A stretch of DNA of 64,000 nt from Ceraceosorus guamensis (Eukaryota > Basidiomycota > Exobasidiomycetes > Ceraceosorales > Ceraceosoraceae), in assembly GCF_003144195.1 (NCBI RefSeq), contig NW_020289997.1:186001-250000 (forward strand). Reading direction: 5' to 3'. The position numbers were made by a program, and so were the translations under genes. Positions 1-14,551 of this stretch are shown here, in pieces; within the stretch, counting starts at the first letter, position 1, and the number at the start of each line of letters is the position of its first letter. The notes under the pieces are model-generated. The model had not been told where the DNA came from, made no database searches, and saw nothing but the letters and a program-made list of their open reading frames with translations.

Positions 1-1338
1 TTCTGCAGGGCTTGTCGAACTTTTTGCTCGTCCACCTTGATCCTTGGGGTGTCAAAGATCGCGTTTTCGTAGCGAGCAACATCAAGATGTTTGCGCTCGT
101 GTAGGGCATACTTGATCATCAATTCGTAGAACTTCAACTTGAGGTCTTGTTGTCTTCTCTCGTCAAAGAACTTTGTGTTGACTTTGCGCGAGACGATGTT
201 AGTTCTTGCATAGTCGCCCCTCTCCAAGTTCAAGCGCATTTGCTCGAGAATGAAGTCCGTCTTTTCTCGACGACCCATACTGCCAAATGTCTCCACTGCG
301 AGCTCCTGCAGAACATCCGCAGCACCCGAGACGTCGCCTTTTGCAGCAAGGATAGAAGCCAAAAGACGCGTGACCCGAGCACGCTCCACCTCTACAAAGA
401 TCTGTCCAAGTGCATGCAGCAGAAGTGAGGTCGCGTACACATGTGTGTGAGGCCTCACTGGGCAGCCAAATACTCACCTTGCCTTCGGTAACCGTTCTCA
501 AAGTCTCGATCAGTTTGTGCCTTTGATCCTCCGTCACACCCTGGTCACCGATCGTCTTTGCTTCATCTATCAGCTTGGTGATCTTTGGGTCCTCTGCACC
601 TTCGCCTTTGTCCTCCAGAGCTTTTTCCTGGCCCGGCTTCCTGTCCCCCTTTTTGGCTTGACCGCTCGCTTCCTTTGCCTGACTCGACGACCCAGGCTTT
701 TCTCCGTGGATGCTATCTGCCGCCACGTCCTTCATTTCCACGTCACCCTCTTCGTCCTCTGGTCCCTCCTCAGAAGGCACCAAGCTGGAGCCGGGTGGGT
801 GTAGAAAGTACATGGACAATTGAACCATCTTGGTGACCGCTTGCTTCAGCTGTCCATGCTTGCGGGACAACGAAGAAAGGGTCTCGGAAAGCAGTTGCCA
901 GTTGGTGGATTTGAGGTCGGGCTTGCTTCGAATGAGCAGCACGGAAAGCAGCAGCAGGCGGGTAGTGGAGCCCAAATCGGCTGCCTGCGGATTGATGAGG
1001 AGTGAGCCTCAAGAGCTGACGAGAGTTGCTTGAATGGGCGCAGTCAGCTTACATTACGAGAGCGCTTCTCCAAGGTGGCAATCTTCTCCAGTGCATCTGT
1101 GAGTTTGCCAGACTACGCATACAGGGCGAGGATAGGTGATCGCATCAGCAAGAGCATGAGTGAGCCCGACTCAGAGCGTTGCTCGCCCAGGAGATGAAGC
1201 GGCGTTGTGCTTGCCTTGCACCCCAAAAGCTTTGCGGCCGTGTTGAAGACTCACCGATGCCAATGATCTGACTTGAGGCTCCAGCTCGTCCACCTCTGGG
1301 GACAAGTCTGCCTCCTGTTTCTTGTCGGTGACGTTCAT
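1..1338 (-). CDS. RPN5: 26S proteasome lid subunit Rpn5 (PSMD12), 5' part
   Basis: Rpn5 is a PCI-family scaffold subunit of the 19S lid that helps hold the deubiquitinase Rpn11 and acts in ubiquitin-dependent proteolysis in nucleus and cytosol. Read on the minus strand, the exons are 1338-1255, 1112-1053 (only 60 nt), 984-478 and 401 to the left edge, joined by GT-AG introns of 142, 68, 76 nt. Family hallmarks are visible: GQLKQAVTKMVQ, ETLRTVTEGK, VERARVTR, then FILEQMRL and VNTKFF before the window edge. An acidic, Lys-rich low-complexity insert (about residues 95-145, around EDEEGDVEMKD) sits between two helices and is longer than in yeast. The start ATG at 1338 gives a short acidic N terminus like other Rpn5 proteins. 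The C-terminal PCI/winged-helix part lies outside the window. Identity is secure; the exact small-exon borders are inferred. Confidence 0.93.
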
Positions 1339-4316
1339 GCTGCACCAGTGAGTATCTGTTCCTTGACTGGGTTGGAAGTCTCTGGTCGCTTCAAGTTCAG
1401 CGGGCCAAGGATGGAATGTCAGGCTCGTTGCTTAGGATCGCTACCAGAAAGTAATGTGTCACCATATGATGAAGTTGGACACTCCTCCTTTGAGTCGTGT
1501 GTGCGAGAAGCGTGTGAAGCCTTAGCTGGGTGACAGGTGGGATGATGGCTGATCAGAGGTGGACAGGCTCGGATCCAGAGTCGTCAGTTGTGAGGTTCTT
1601 GGGAAGCTGCTGCTGCATCCTGCCTGACTCCTGCTGGATGCGCGCGCACGGCCTCTTTCTTACGTACTGACTCCACGACTCGTGACCGTTGCTGCACATC
1701 TGCAAGTCTCCCATCGCGATGACGAAGCTCAAAAGGCGCGTGCGCGTTCAAACGATGCTCACGATTCAGATCACGTGCCTGCTTACGACTTTGGGTGGAC
1801 CGAAGCCTACACACACACCGTGAACGCATCTATTATAGCTGGGCCACTCTTGACTATATGAACCGGCCCTCCCTTCCCGGCCACCATACCGGCAAGACTC
1901 CATGACGAATCGCATGCGTCTGTTTGCGATTCCCAAGGTCAGCCTATGCAAAGTCATCCTGAGGGAGCCCGGATCCCATCACTGCTGCGAGAGGTCGGAT
2001 GCCATCCAAGAGTCCGGACCAGGTTTCGTAAGATCCTGCAGCCGCATCGTCGTAACGTTGCTCACGTCTTTCGGCGCCGATCGCAGAGAGCCTCGGACGT
2101 CCGCCGAATCACGGGGGACGTTCACGGACGGTCACCGCTTTCGCATTGTGCGCGACCTTTCTCGAGTTTCTCGCTGTCTTCACGCTCCGTCACTTCTATG
2201 TCCTTAGCAGCTGTCCCTCTCGAATTATAGAAACGCGCTGTCTCCCTCTCGAAATATAGAAACGCGCTGTCTCCACTGTGCAGGGACCTAGTAGCATGAA
2301 AGCTCGGCTAGACACGAAGCGGCGAATCGACGAAGAGGGCTGCTCAAGAAGCGGGAAGCGCGCGTGTCATTCGCGCCGAGTCAGCCAAGCCTCCGGTGCG
2401 GAAGCAGTCCGTCTGACTAGGCAGAGTATATATGCGTAGTTCACCACGGAATTGCTCTTGAGTGTTCAGCACCTGCGAAGGAACCAGAGGTCGTCCCTGG
2501 ATCGGAGAATTGGACGGGTGTGGCATAAAGTAGAGCGCCTGATCTTACGTTATGGCGCATGACTGTCAGAGAAGCTTTCCTGGCTTGCAATCACCAATTG
2601 AATGTGTATGCGAATGCTTTGATTCTGGCCTGCCCTCCTTCTCTGCACCAACCAGCCATCCGTCTCAAAATCAAGCTCGGAGGAACCATGGAGGAATCAC
2701 AATCTTGAATGCCGCTACACAACAAGACTTTGAATGTGCCGGGTTGCGGTCACAGCTGAACGCGTTGCAGCTGGCAGACGCACCCCAAAAGCCGCCCGTT
2801 GATCGCAGATACCGGTGAAGATACCAAGTTTCGGTTCGTAGAGTCTGACTTGAATTGACAAATTCAAGGTTTGGCTTTGGTTCAGTCAAAAGCATCGACG
2901 CCAATCAAAGAAGGAAGAGATCGATACCAAGAGCTCGCATGTGTTATGTAGAGACGGTGCTGCGTCTAAGCTGGCAGGCTAAGCCGTCCAAATCATGAAA
3001 TTGAATCTTTGTTGCTCGAAAATTTACGAATATATACCCTAGCTGGTACGAGCGAGGTCTTGAGTCAAAGTTCAAGTGTCAAACATTATGATTGTAGTCG
3101 TATTAATGAGGATAGCCTTGAACTCGACTCACAAACGAGCTTTAGGATATCCTCTTGCCTAGCGATCTTGTATCCTTGATTACAAGCCTTCGTGCTCGTC
3201 GTGCCGCCCTTGCCCAAAAAATCACGATTCCAGATTCAGATTGAAATCCTGCGCAGGCTGCAGGCTGCAGGCTGCAGCACCGGCCTTCGGCGTCATGCCC
3301 GGGTGGCTAAGTATGCAGTATATACAAAGACGAGGCAGGTATAGGTACTGTACAGTACCGGTACAGCAGTAGTCGCGAGCTGAGTTTCTATGGGCAGCCA
3401 TCAAGCATAGCAGCACCGGTGTAGCGCGCAAGGCGCTGTCTCCGACGTGTCCGTCGCGTGCCGAAGTAATTCAAGTCAAGAGTCAAAGGCAAGAGTCAAG
3501 TGTGAGTATACTTGCCTGGCAGCGACTGACATCTACAAGCCGCACGTTGCCCACATGCCTGCTGCTGCTATACTTGCCCGAACAGGTGTCCTGTGTAATC
3601 ACAATAATGTCGTTGTTTGCACGCTTGACTGAAGAGATCGCGGATGATGAATACCGAGCAGATCGTGAACGCGAAGGAAGCGGCAAGAGGTCACGCGCGT
3701 GCTCGGTCGAAGGGTTGGTTGTCTTTGGACGCTTAGGTGCTGTCATGCAGGGCAAATCGGACAGAGAGAACGCGCAGGGGAGCGCACGCCGCACAGCACA
3801 AATTGACCGGCCGACCTCGTGCGGCCCAACAGCCACGAGAAAGGTCGCAGCTGGAGGATTGACACGCGCGGGGAGAGGTTGCGGCGCATCACCTCCATGC
3901 AAACCCTTTGGCCAGTCAGCCTGATTGAGTTCATGGCTACTCACGACTCACGACACTCGTGACTGGACGGCTCGGATCTACACGCACGCACACCAGCGAT
4001 CGGCTTTGTGCTGGGTCACTGTTAATTCTTTGAACTCTTTGATTGTCCTCCACAGCACAACGCACGTGGACTCTCGGCTGATATCCAACGGAGGGCGCCG
4101 ATCATCCCTGCCATCTCGACCTCCTATCTCGCAACACGCGCCAATCTGAGCCTAGCGATACCGCAGCCCATTCGCTTGAACCAGCCAGATGTTCGGTGAC
4201 AGCAAGCCACGCTTTCCCACGCGGACCATCGGATTGTCATACGATTAAGTCTCGCACAGTGAGATTGCTGCGCTCCCCTTCGCAGCTTGCTATCATAGAC
4301 TGCCAAGAGCTCGAGC
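1339..4316. other. gene-free intergenic stretch
   Basis: Almost 3 kb between the divergent RPN5 and MAPKKK genes. All open frames are short, overlap on both strands and show no recognisable protein. It holds a 29-bp tandem duplication (2215-2272), three copies of the heptamer CAGGCTG (3254-3274), a 16-bp perfect palindrome (3344-3359) and TCACGACTC-type words (3939-3965). It should contain both promoters, but no TATA box stands out near either start. Confidence 0.6.
2215..2272. repeat. two-copy 29-bp tandem repeat
   Basis: Two adjacent 29-nt units, 2215-2243 and 2244-2272, starting CCCTCTCGAA and ending ACGCGCTGTCT, differ at one position (T to A). It is a recent local duplication in intergenic DNA. 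Confidence 0.9.
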
Positions 4317-7300
4317 ATGGCCCCCTCATCCGCGAAGGAGATCTCCAAGTTGTCAGAAATGGCCGAGGGCGGGCAAAGTGTGGTGACAATGCAGTCCAGG
4401 AGTAGTCCACCAGCTGCCAGTACATCGGGTGACGGCGACAGTCTCCGCCGTGCGACTGCACTGGCACTGCAAACACTTGGCATGCACTCGCCTCGTCGTC
4501 GCGACCTCGCTCTTCAATCAGTGGATTCGGCAGAAGCTCCGAGAGGCGGCGTCGCATCACCGACAAAACCCAGCTCAGCTGGCTTGGTCGCCTCACCAAC
4601 GCTCTCATCTGCACTCGATGGGCGTCCACCTGCTTCACCGATTGGGCCACGCGCTGCTCCCTCGTCGCCCCCATCGAGGCTGGCTGGCACTTTGGGTCTC
4701 TCGCCGCATTTAGCCGACTTTGCCAATGGCAACTCGTCCACAGCTTCGTCCTCCACTGCCGTGTCGCCAAGCTCTGTCACTGCAGACGTTCACGGCGATA
4801 TTCAACAGCCCGGCGCAGACGAGGCACCAGCCTCTCAGGATAGCGGCAAGGCTGGGCTGGGCGCGAGGCCTGCGTCTCCCGCAGTAGCACCCTCTCCGAG
4901 CAGCGCTCCGCCCAACTTGGAAGGTTTCCCGAACTCAGCACAGTCAATGCCGCTCTTCGCCTTCACCACAAGTCCACCACCTGAGTCAGGCATCATTGCA
5001 TACTCTGACTACTCAACGAATGCGCCATCTTCCAGTGGGGTGGGAACGTCTCCGCAGGCGAGACCGCTGGAATCGGTGGCACAGAGCGGTTCCGCTCCTG
5101 TCACAGTACCTAACGCTGTGCGAAAGTCGAGCACGTCCACCTCATCTCCAACATCGCCAGCAGCCAGAGAGCTGCCCTCTACTTCATCATCGTTGCAAGT
5201 GACCGCAGTTGGTCCTGGCTCGAGCCATGGAACACCGCCCTTCCTCTCGCCGAGCTCGCGAAGTCCAAGCACTGGCAGCCTGAGCGCAGGCGGTGGCTCA
5301 AATCATGGAAGCGCTGTCGGCTTCTTTTCGTCGTTGCGGCCCTCCTCGCCGATGAGGCGAGCAAACACGGATGATGGGTCATCGGTAGTCTCAGCGACCA
5401 GTGCGAGCTTGGCCGATACAGGGGCTGGTCCATCAAGTGTCACGACCGGCGGAATTTCGGCATTCCGAGACAGGAGGAGAGAGGCAAAGGAGCGAGAGAA
5501 AGCCAGCACAAAGAGCACAGATGAGGCTCGAGCGAGGAGGCCCAGCAGCGTCTTTGAGCACGTCGGAGGAATGTGGGAGCGATTTGGCAAACGTGTGCAT
5601 TCGCGCGGAGAAAGTCGCGACTCTTCCTCGCAGGGTCACCGACGTGGAGTGAGCGCAGCGTCCTTGACGAGTGGAGGTGCGATGCCCTCGGGTAGTGCCT
5701 TGGACACTAATGAAGAGGCAGAAGAGCAGGTGAGTGGTCTTGTCCCAGCGCAGGCGCCGCAGAATCAGCGGGTCTGTATGCTCAGGAGGATTTCGGGCCA
5801 GGGTACCCCGTCCCTGCTGCATGGGCTCGAAATTAGGGCGTTGCCAGGCGCAGACGCAGCCTCGCGCCAGCCATACGCAGGGCGCGTCGATTCTCTGATC
5901 AGAGTCGCTGACCAGGTGTCCACCCCCGCCTGCAACGCTCTCTCCATCCCTACGCCCCAGTCGCCGAATGGTTCCTACCTCGCATACACTAGCGATCGCT
6001 TCAACTCTAACCTAGTACAGGCGCAATATGCAGCTGGCAGCAGCAGCAGCTCGAACCTTCAGATCGCAGACGTTGGCGAAGCACATGCCACAGGCGCCGA
6101 CCCGATGGAGGTACTGGATTCACCACCTCTAGATGCGAACGAGCTTGATACCAGCCAAGGTGCAGATGGACTTGCTCGTGCCGAGGCATCTACAACTCCT
6201 CTGCGGCCACCAACCAGACCTGCCAGCACCCCGCTAGAGCGCGTGCTGATCCAGGTGACCGAGGACAATGAACGCTTTTCGGTGGTTGACATCTCTGGTC
6301 TTAGCTCTGCTGCAGCTATCAAGGAACGTATGCTGAGCAAGTTGCGTGAGTTTGCAGAGGCTTGATCTAGGGGGATTGCGCGCATCGTTCTGACGCACAT
6401 CTTGCGCCAATGGGCCCGCCTCTCTGCAGATATTTTCGATAGCGAGCACTCCAGCTTTGCGTTGTATCGCACCGAAATCGGTCAATCAGATGCAACGGGT
6501 CCGCGCATCAACGATGATGCCCTGCTTGCACAATGCTTGCAGCTCGGAGATAGCAAGGGCACCTTGAAATTTCTCATGCAACAGACCATTCCAGCGCGAG
6601 ATGGTGATATGCTACCTCCTCCTGTCTCTGGCAGTCTTTCGCCACAAAAGACTCTCAGAGATCTTCCTGGATCCAAAGCTTCCTACAACGTGTCCAGCAG
6701 CACGTCTCAGAGCGGAGCTGCGCCCAACGTTACTGGACATTCGAAATCGAGCAGCTTGTCGTCAAAGTCGACCGTCAGTGACGTCCTTGCGTACAGCGAT
6801 GCGCTTGCCGATGGGATCTCGGAAAGTCAGTCCCTACGCAGCGCGTCGACTTCGGGAAGCATGATCCAAAGGGGACGAGCTAAGCCTCGACGGCCTGCGA
6901 CTGCTGGCGAGTATGGGAAGTCGCCGCCGAACTCCGCTTCTTTGCGCGGCTTTGCACTCGGCTCTGTTGCAGAGCAGCAAGGGACGCCAATTTCTTCGAT
7001 CACCCATTACCGTAGGCCAAGCGTCCCAAGAGACGACACTGTGGTAGAGGAGCTGGATGATGAGGATGAGAGTACACGTACCAGTCGGCCAGCCGCTGGG
7101 CAAGTACACACCCGACGTCCTTCTTCCGGCAAATCCCAGCCATGGGTAGCGCCATGGGAAGAGGTGTTACCACCTTCTCGTGAAGGTGGTCCAAACGAAG
7201 GGACGCACGCACTGCGGAATCGGCCTCCTTCGCCCTCACTCGTTCTGAGCCCGCAGTTGGGAAGTTCCTCGAGCGATGTCGGCCGAGGTCCTCGGCGCTC

Positions 7301-10300
7301 GGACCAGCAAATGATGGGCAGAATGGGTTCGCAAACTTCATTGCAGGACGGTGGTGCGCTGCCTCGGAGTCTTCTCACCAGTGGCGGAAGAGATCTGCGT
7401 CACCACGACTCGGCCGCGCAAATGTATGCTGGTGCTTCACCACCTTCGGAACACGGCACCAGCTTCGATCACCGCCAGCGGAATGACACCGCTTCCGACC
7501 GCAGGCCTTCCTACTCAGATGGCGCGAGCAGCCCGATGCACGCTGCGAAGAGCATGGATGATCTTCGATTGCGCAACGCCGCTCCTCCTGCTCCGCCTCC
7601 GGGCACCATGCCGCCGGCCCGTAATCCCGATCTGCTCGCTTTCGGCGGTGTCCATCCACTGGACACTCTTGATGGTCGTTATCCAAGCCCAAGTGTGGCG
7701 AGGGCTACTCCGACCCCACCTTCCGCCAGCAGTGGATCTAGTGCTCCGGCCCGTCATCACAGCGGCGATGTCCGGGGATCTCCCTTCGTTCACGCGTACG
7801 CAGGACCACAGGATCAGTATCGTGCCCGCGCTCCGTCACTAGCAGAGTCGACGTATCCGGACCATCAGAAAGCTCGAGCACCTTCATTTGGCTCTGCTTA
7901 CAGCAGCGACGGAAGAATGCTCGCGCGGCCAGTATCGGATCCAAGACTTCTCGCGATGCGACCGATGCCCTCGCCGGGTTTCAACACCCAACCGCGACCT
8001 AGCCCTCACCAGTATCAGGCCGGTCCTGGGCCTCTCGCTCCGCAAAGCTCCCAAGGCCACGCCATGAATTACGATGGCAGGTACGTGCATCAAGCTAGAC
8101 CCCCTAACCAGCAATATGCCAACGAATTCGGCGCGCGTATGACGCAGTACGCTATGGCAGGTTCCGTGAGCGATCCGAGGCTGCAGCCTCCAGCAACCAT
8201 GCCCGGACGCATTTCGCCAGCTCCTTTTTCTTCTCGACCGCACACCTACCATGACATGCAAGCGCAGCATTCTGCTTACTTCAGGCCTCCGCCGCAAGGA
8301 CCGAGTCCTCATATAGCCCATCAATCGCCTGGCTTTGTTCCTCGAGAAGACCCCTTTGCAGCAGCGCATTTCCCCGCGAGCAGCTCTCGGCAGGTGTCGG
8401 AATTTCAGCGCACTGCATATGGGCCAGGAGGATTGCAACCTGGCAAGACTGTGCAGGAAACGCTGCGCTCGCAGCACCATCCCCAGCCACAGTTTCAGCC
8501 ACATGGGCACAGCTTTGGTCCTCGCGAACCGCGCGATCCTCGTTTGGCATGGAATGGACCGCGTCAGCCATATGAGCAAGAGCACCCCGCTCAGCCTTAT
8601 CGCACGGCGCCTCGAGCCGAAAGTCCAGCGCGACCGATGCACACTTCCGCGCAGATGCCCCAGCAGAGCCAGCACTATGGACGCACCGGGCCGTATGTGG
8701 AGCACCAATCTGGTCCCCCGAGTCGCTCCCTAGAAACACAGCAACGATTCCCTCAATCGACTCAGCTCCCGAATAACGGTCCTGGAAGTCCAATGTCGTT
8801 CATGAGTGGAATTCAGCAATCATCGCCTTCTGTGGCGTCACTTTCGTTCGCCGGGCCTTCGGCGCCTGCGTCGTCTTTCCAGCCGAGTCAAGAACAGCAT
8901 CGGCCATCAGAAAGATCGTCGGGATCCTCGTATGCGTCATTCGCATCTGGCGGAAGGAATGTCTCTGTGGAAGATCAGACAGCTCGCAACTCGGTGGGAG
9001 AATCCATTGGCAGCGCTCCAACGTCTGCAAGAAGCTCAAGGAGCGAGCCGCTGAGCCCGAGTACTCAAAAGAGACTACTGGAAACCAAAGCTGGTACTCC
9101 TGTAAGCACGAACCAGGCGCTTACAGGTCAGAGCTCGCCAAAGGTCCCATATGACGCTGCCAGACGGCCTTCGGTGGAGGATCAAGATCTTTTGAACATC
9201 AGACCACTTCCCAAGCCGCCTCAAAGCCAACAGCAGCGAAGTGACGCCTCGCGTACTGATCGCATGTTGTCACCGGTCCATGTGAGCTCGACTGACGACG
9301 AAGGCACTTTCGACGCGTCGAGATGGGCGACGGTGCTCAGCGCAATTGATGGCGATGGTACTGCGAGGCCAGGCGATGGCGCGACGTTGCGGCCAGACAG
9401 ATCGGACTCGTCGACGACGACGAACGCCCGCTCCTTCACCTCAGAGTCCTCTTCAACTACAATGAAAGCTGAAGATGAGCTGGACGATGCTGAAGACGGC
9501 GGTGGCACATTCGCTTCCTTCGTGGACGACGATGACGATGACGATGCCGCTGGAACCTGGGCGCGTCCATTGGATCCCACGGCCTCTGCGCTCAGTCAGA
9601 TTCGATCTCAGACTGGCACCAACGCGCCTGAGATTACGTTGTCTGTCTCGCACCATGGTACCGGCACGACGCTGCACGACCCTGGTGTATCACAGGAAGC
9701 CGGTTCTCGTAGCCCTCGAAGACCTCAATTGACGATCAGTATAGACTCGAACAAGGGAGGCCAAAGCAGTGCGCACCCCACCTCTCCTCGCACTCGTCAG
9801 CTTTCGATCGCGAATGCGGCGTCGTCTCTTCTACAACCTACGGAGCCTTCCTCTGCCGCGTCTTCCAAACCGATGACTCCGACGTTGTCCGGCGTCAATC
9901 GTCGATTGTCGTTCGCGCAGCGTGAAACCGATTGGGCGCCGCGTCCGCCTCCCGAACAGCTCTACGAGAATTTGGACGAATTCTTCCCGAAGCACGACCT
10001 TGACAAGCCTGTGCTCGAGGCTTTGATACCGGGCAGTCCCCTTGTAGGCAGTCCAAAAACCGACGCCAACGTCGCTCTCGCTCCGCCATCCTCACCAACC
10101 GCAATGACGGGTCGTGGCATCGGACGCAGTGGTCACAAAAAGTCTATCAGACTCGTAGCTCAAGACCGCAAGCGTCTGCTCGAGCGCGGGGAGACCACTA
10201 CCAGGCGTCGACTTGAAGGTCTCAGCAATCTGGAAAGAAGGCGTAGTACCAAGCTCTGGGGCGGCAAGGTGATCGAGATGACCCCTGGCACGGACCTGAA

Positions 10301-11442
10301 TCAGCCGGTCTCGGCCACTTCCGTCGCATCTCCGACTGCTGACGCAAATTCGAGACGTGAGTACCGCTACAAAAGCCTGGCAAGGTCTTTTCGGTGACTA
10401 ATCTGCATCGCGTCCGATCTTGCACAGCGGTGTTCAAATGGGTCAAGGGCGATCTGATTGGAAAGGGTACTTATGGGCGGGTGTACCTCGCACTGAATGC
10501 GACGACTGGTGAGATGATCGCAGTCAAGCAGGTCGAGCTGCCCAACACAGAGAGCGACAGATTGGACGTGCGGCAAAAAGGTATGGTGGATGCTTTAAAG
10601 TCAGAGATAGAGACTTTGAAAGACTTGGACCATCCCCACATCGTGGCGTATCTTGGCTTTGAGGAGACAAGACAATTTTTGAGCATCTTCTTGGAGTGAG
10701 TCTGAGACGTCGCTGTGTTGACGCCAGATCTCATCATTATGTGCTCACGTTTCCATCGTCTTACAGATACGTACCTGGCGGTAGCGTGGGCAGCTGCTTG
10801 CGAAAGCATGGCAAGGTCAGTCTTTGCATTGGACGTTCCCTTGACATCATGCTTGAGACTTACGAGAGTTTGTATCCTGGACAGCTCGAGGAAAACACCA
10901 CCAAGTCCTTCGTCCATCAAGTGCTCACAGGTCTAGAGTACTTGCATTCGAAAGGCATTCTGCACCGAGATCTCAAGGCCGACAACCTGCTTGTTGACCA
11001 AGACGGTGTGGTCAAAATCAGTGACTTCGGAACCGTGCGCAAAGGTGCCGACGACGTATACGGCGATGTCGCATCTATGAGTTTGCAAGGGTCCATCTTT
11101 TGGATGGCGCCGGAGGTCCTCACTTCAACGCGGGGATACAGTGCGAAGGTAGACATCTGGTCCCTGGGATGTGTGGTGCTCGAGATGATGGCGGGGCGCC
11201 GCCCTTGGAGCGATCAAGAAGCTGTCGAAGCTATGTTCAAGATTGGGGCAGAGAGGAAAGCCCCACCCATCCCTGCAGACGTTCGCCTCTCCAAAGCAGC
11301 TGCTCACTTCTTGCGCAACTGTTTCCAGACGGAGCCTGCAAATCGGCCAACTGCAGCAAAGCTGTTGACCCACGTCTTCCCTCACGTCGAAGGTGGTTGG
11401 AGCTTCAGTCAGACTCAACTGTACAGACACCTCAAACGTTGA
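4317..11442 (+). CDS. BCK1: Bck1-like MAP kinase kinase kinase (cell wall integrity pathway)
   Basis: Five exons: 4317-6345, 6430-10356, 10428-10695, 10767-10815 (49 nt), 10885-11442; the phases fit and give about 2276 residues, much longer than yeast Bck1 (1478). Bck1 relays Pkc1 signals to the Mkk/Slt2 MAP kinase cascade during cell-wall stress. The C-terminal kinase domain (about 1988-2270) has the Gly loop GKGTYGRV, the AVKQVE lysine (about 2019), HRDLKADN, DFG, and WMAPEV, and its wording (FKWVKGDLIGKG, EYVPGGSVGS, GYSAKVDIWSLGCVVLEM) is that of Bck1 rather than Ste11 or Ssk2. A conserved regulatory block spans the first intron (VERVLIQVTEDNERFSVVDI, then YRTEIG and CLQLGDSKGTLKFL). The rest is disordered Ser/Pro/Gln-rich sequence with an acidic run near 9530. 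An exon upstream of the chosen ATG cannot be excluded. Confidence 0.92.
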
Positions 11443-12686
11443 GATCAAGGATCCGCCCACGCACAATTTCTGCCATAGTTGCTTACATCGGTCTCGCTGT
11501 GCACGAGGAATATCCATGGTTGTTGTTATGTAAAGCTGGATCGTAAGCGTGCACCAAAAATGCCCCCTGTGGCCCTCAGCCGCATTCAAAGAAGCATTTC
11601 TGACGAGGCTCGAAGACGCATGTCACTCACTCACTTATCAGACTTCCAGCGGACTCGTGAATCTGAACGCGAGTGACGCACGTGACTCGGATCCGCTTGA
11701 GTAGGTCGCCGGCAACGTTCGGCCGACTTCGCCCTATCTGCTTCCGCGGAACGCGTGGCTTCGACGATCGCTTCTTACATTCACAAGGAGCTCACGACTG
11801 TAACTCACGACTGCATGGGGAGCAGCTGCGAAGCTGATTCTTTGCAGCGCTGCATGCCGATCGGCCTCTAGCAACGACCTGCCCGTCAAAAGTACTCACA
11901 CTCGTGAACCTCTGTGCTGGCCTGAAGCGGCACACTTAGGAAGGAAACGGATCAAGATGGGAAAAAAGAGGCAGGAGGAGCCTGTAGCGCTCTCACGTAT
12001 GCACGACGTGCGTCAGTCACCACCGACCGGCCGGCCATGCAGCCGCTCTGCTGCTGTCTGCTGCGTGCTCGTGACTCGTGATTGCATGCACGCGTACCTA
12101 CACACACAAGGGCCCTCATGCAAGCTTATCTTCACTCCGATTCTGGAAGATCGCGACGCAGCCAGCAGCTGCAGCGTGGATCTGCACCTTTCACCGAAAT
12201 CTCTTCTCTGTTTGGACCACAAACGATGACGCACGGACCTGGATCGCTCGCTTGTTGTCCAAGCATCCAGGAGGGAGAGAGAATATGTGATGCGGTGTGA
12301 TGATCCCTGCATGGATTCAAGATTTCGTCCTTCTCGTTCGCTTCGCTGCCGCTGCTTCGATCGGATGCTGCTGCTTCTCATCTGCTTATCGCAGTTTGAT
12401 CGGAGACTTGTCGGAGCAGGTGGATATTATCAAGCGTGCATCCTCGTAGCGCCCTCGACGATGTCAGACCGCAAATTCTAGCAGACGTGGAGGTTGTTGC
12501 CTGGCCGGGCCAGTGCTAGAGGCTCACGATTATCGCTTCGCATCCGATCGCGATCACAGGAAGTGGTACCTTAAGGTTGCACCCAGATGGCATCTCCCTC
12601 TCCACCACTACGACCACCACCACCTCTTTGCTGAACCACTCCAGCAAAGGTCCCTTTCCTTTCCCCAACCACCTTGACCTACAAAG
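11443..12686. other. gene-free intergenic stretch / GDH promoter
   Basis: No frame longer than about 150 codons that looks coding. It contains TCACGACTG words near 11790-11814 and a CT-rich stretch (about 12590-12685, with CTACCACCTC-type repeats) directly before the glutamate dehydrogenase start, a common feature of strongly expressed fungal genes. Confidence 0.55.

Positions 12687-14551
<1,865 letters not shown>

Noticed and set aside
1902-2230. Overlapping frames of about 100 codons upstream of the 29-bp repeat
   Set aside because: Two unrelated frames over the same bases, Arg/Ser-rich as expected from GC-rich non-coding DNA.
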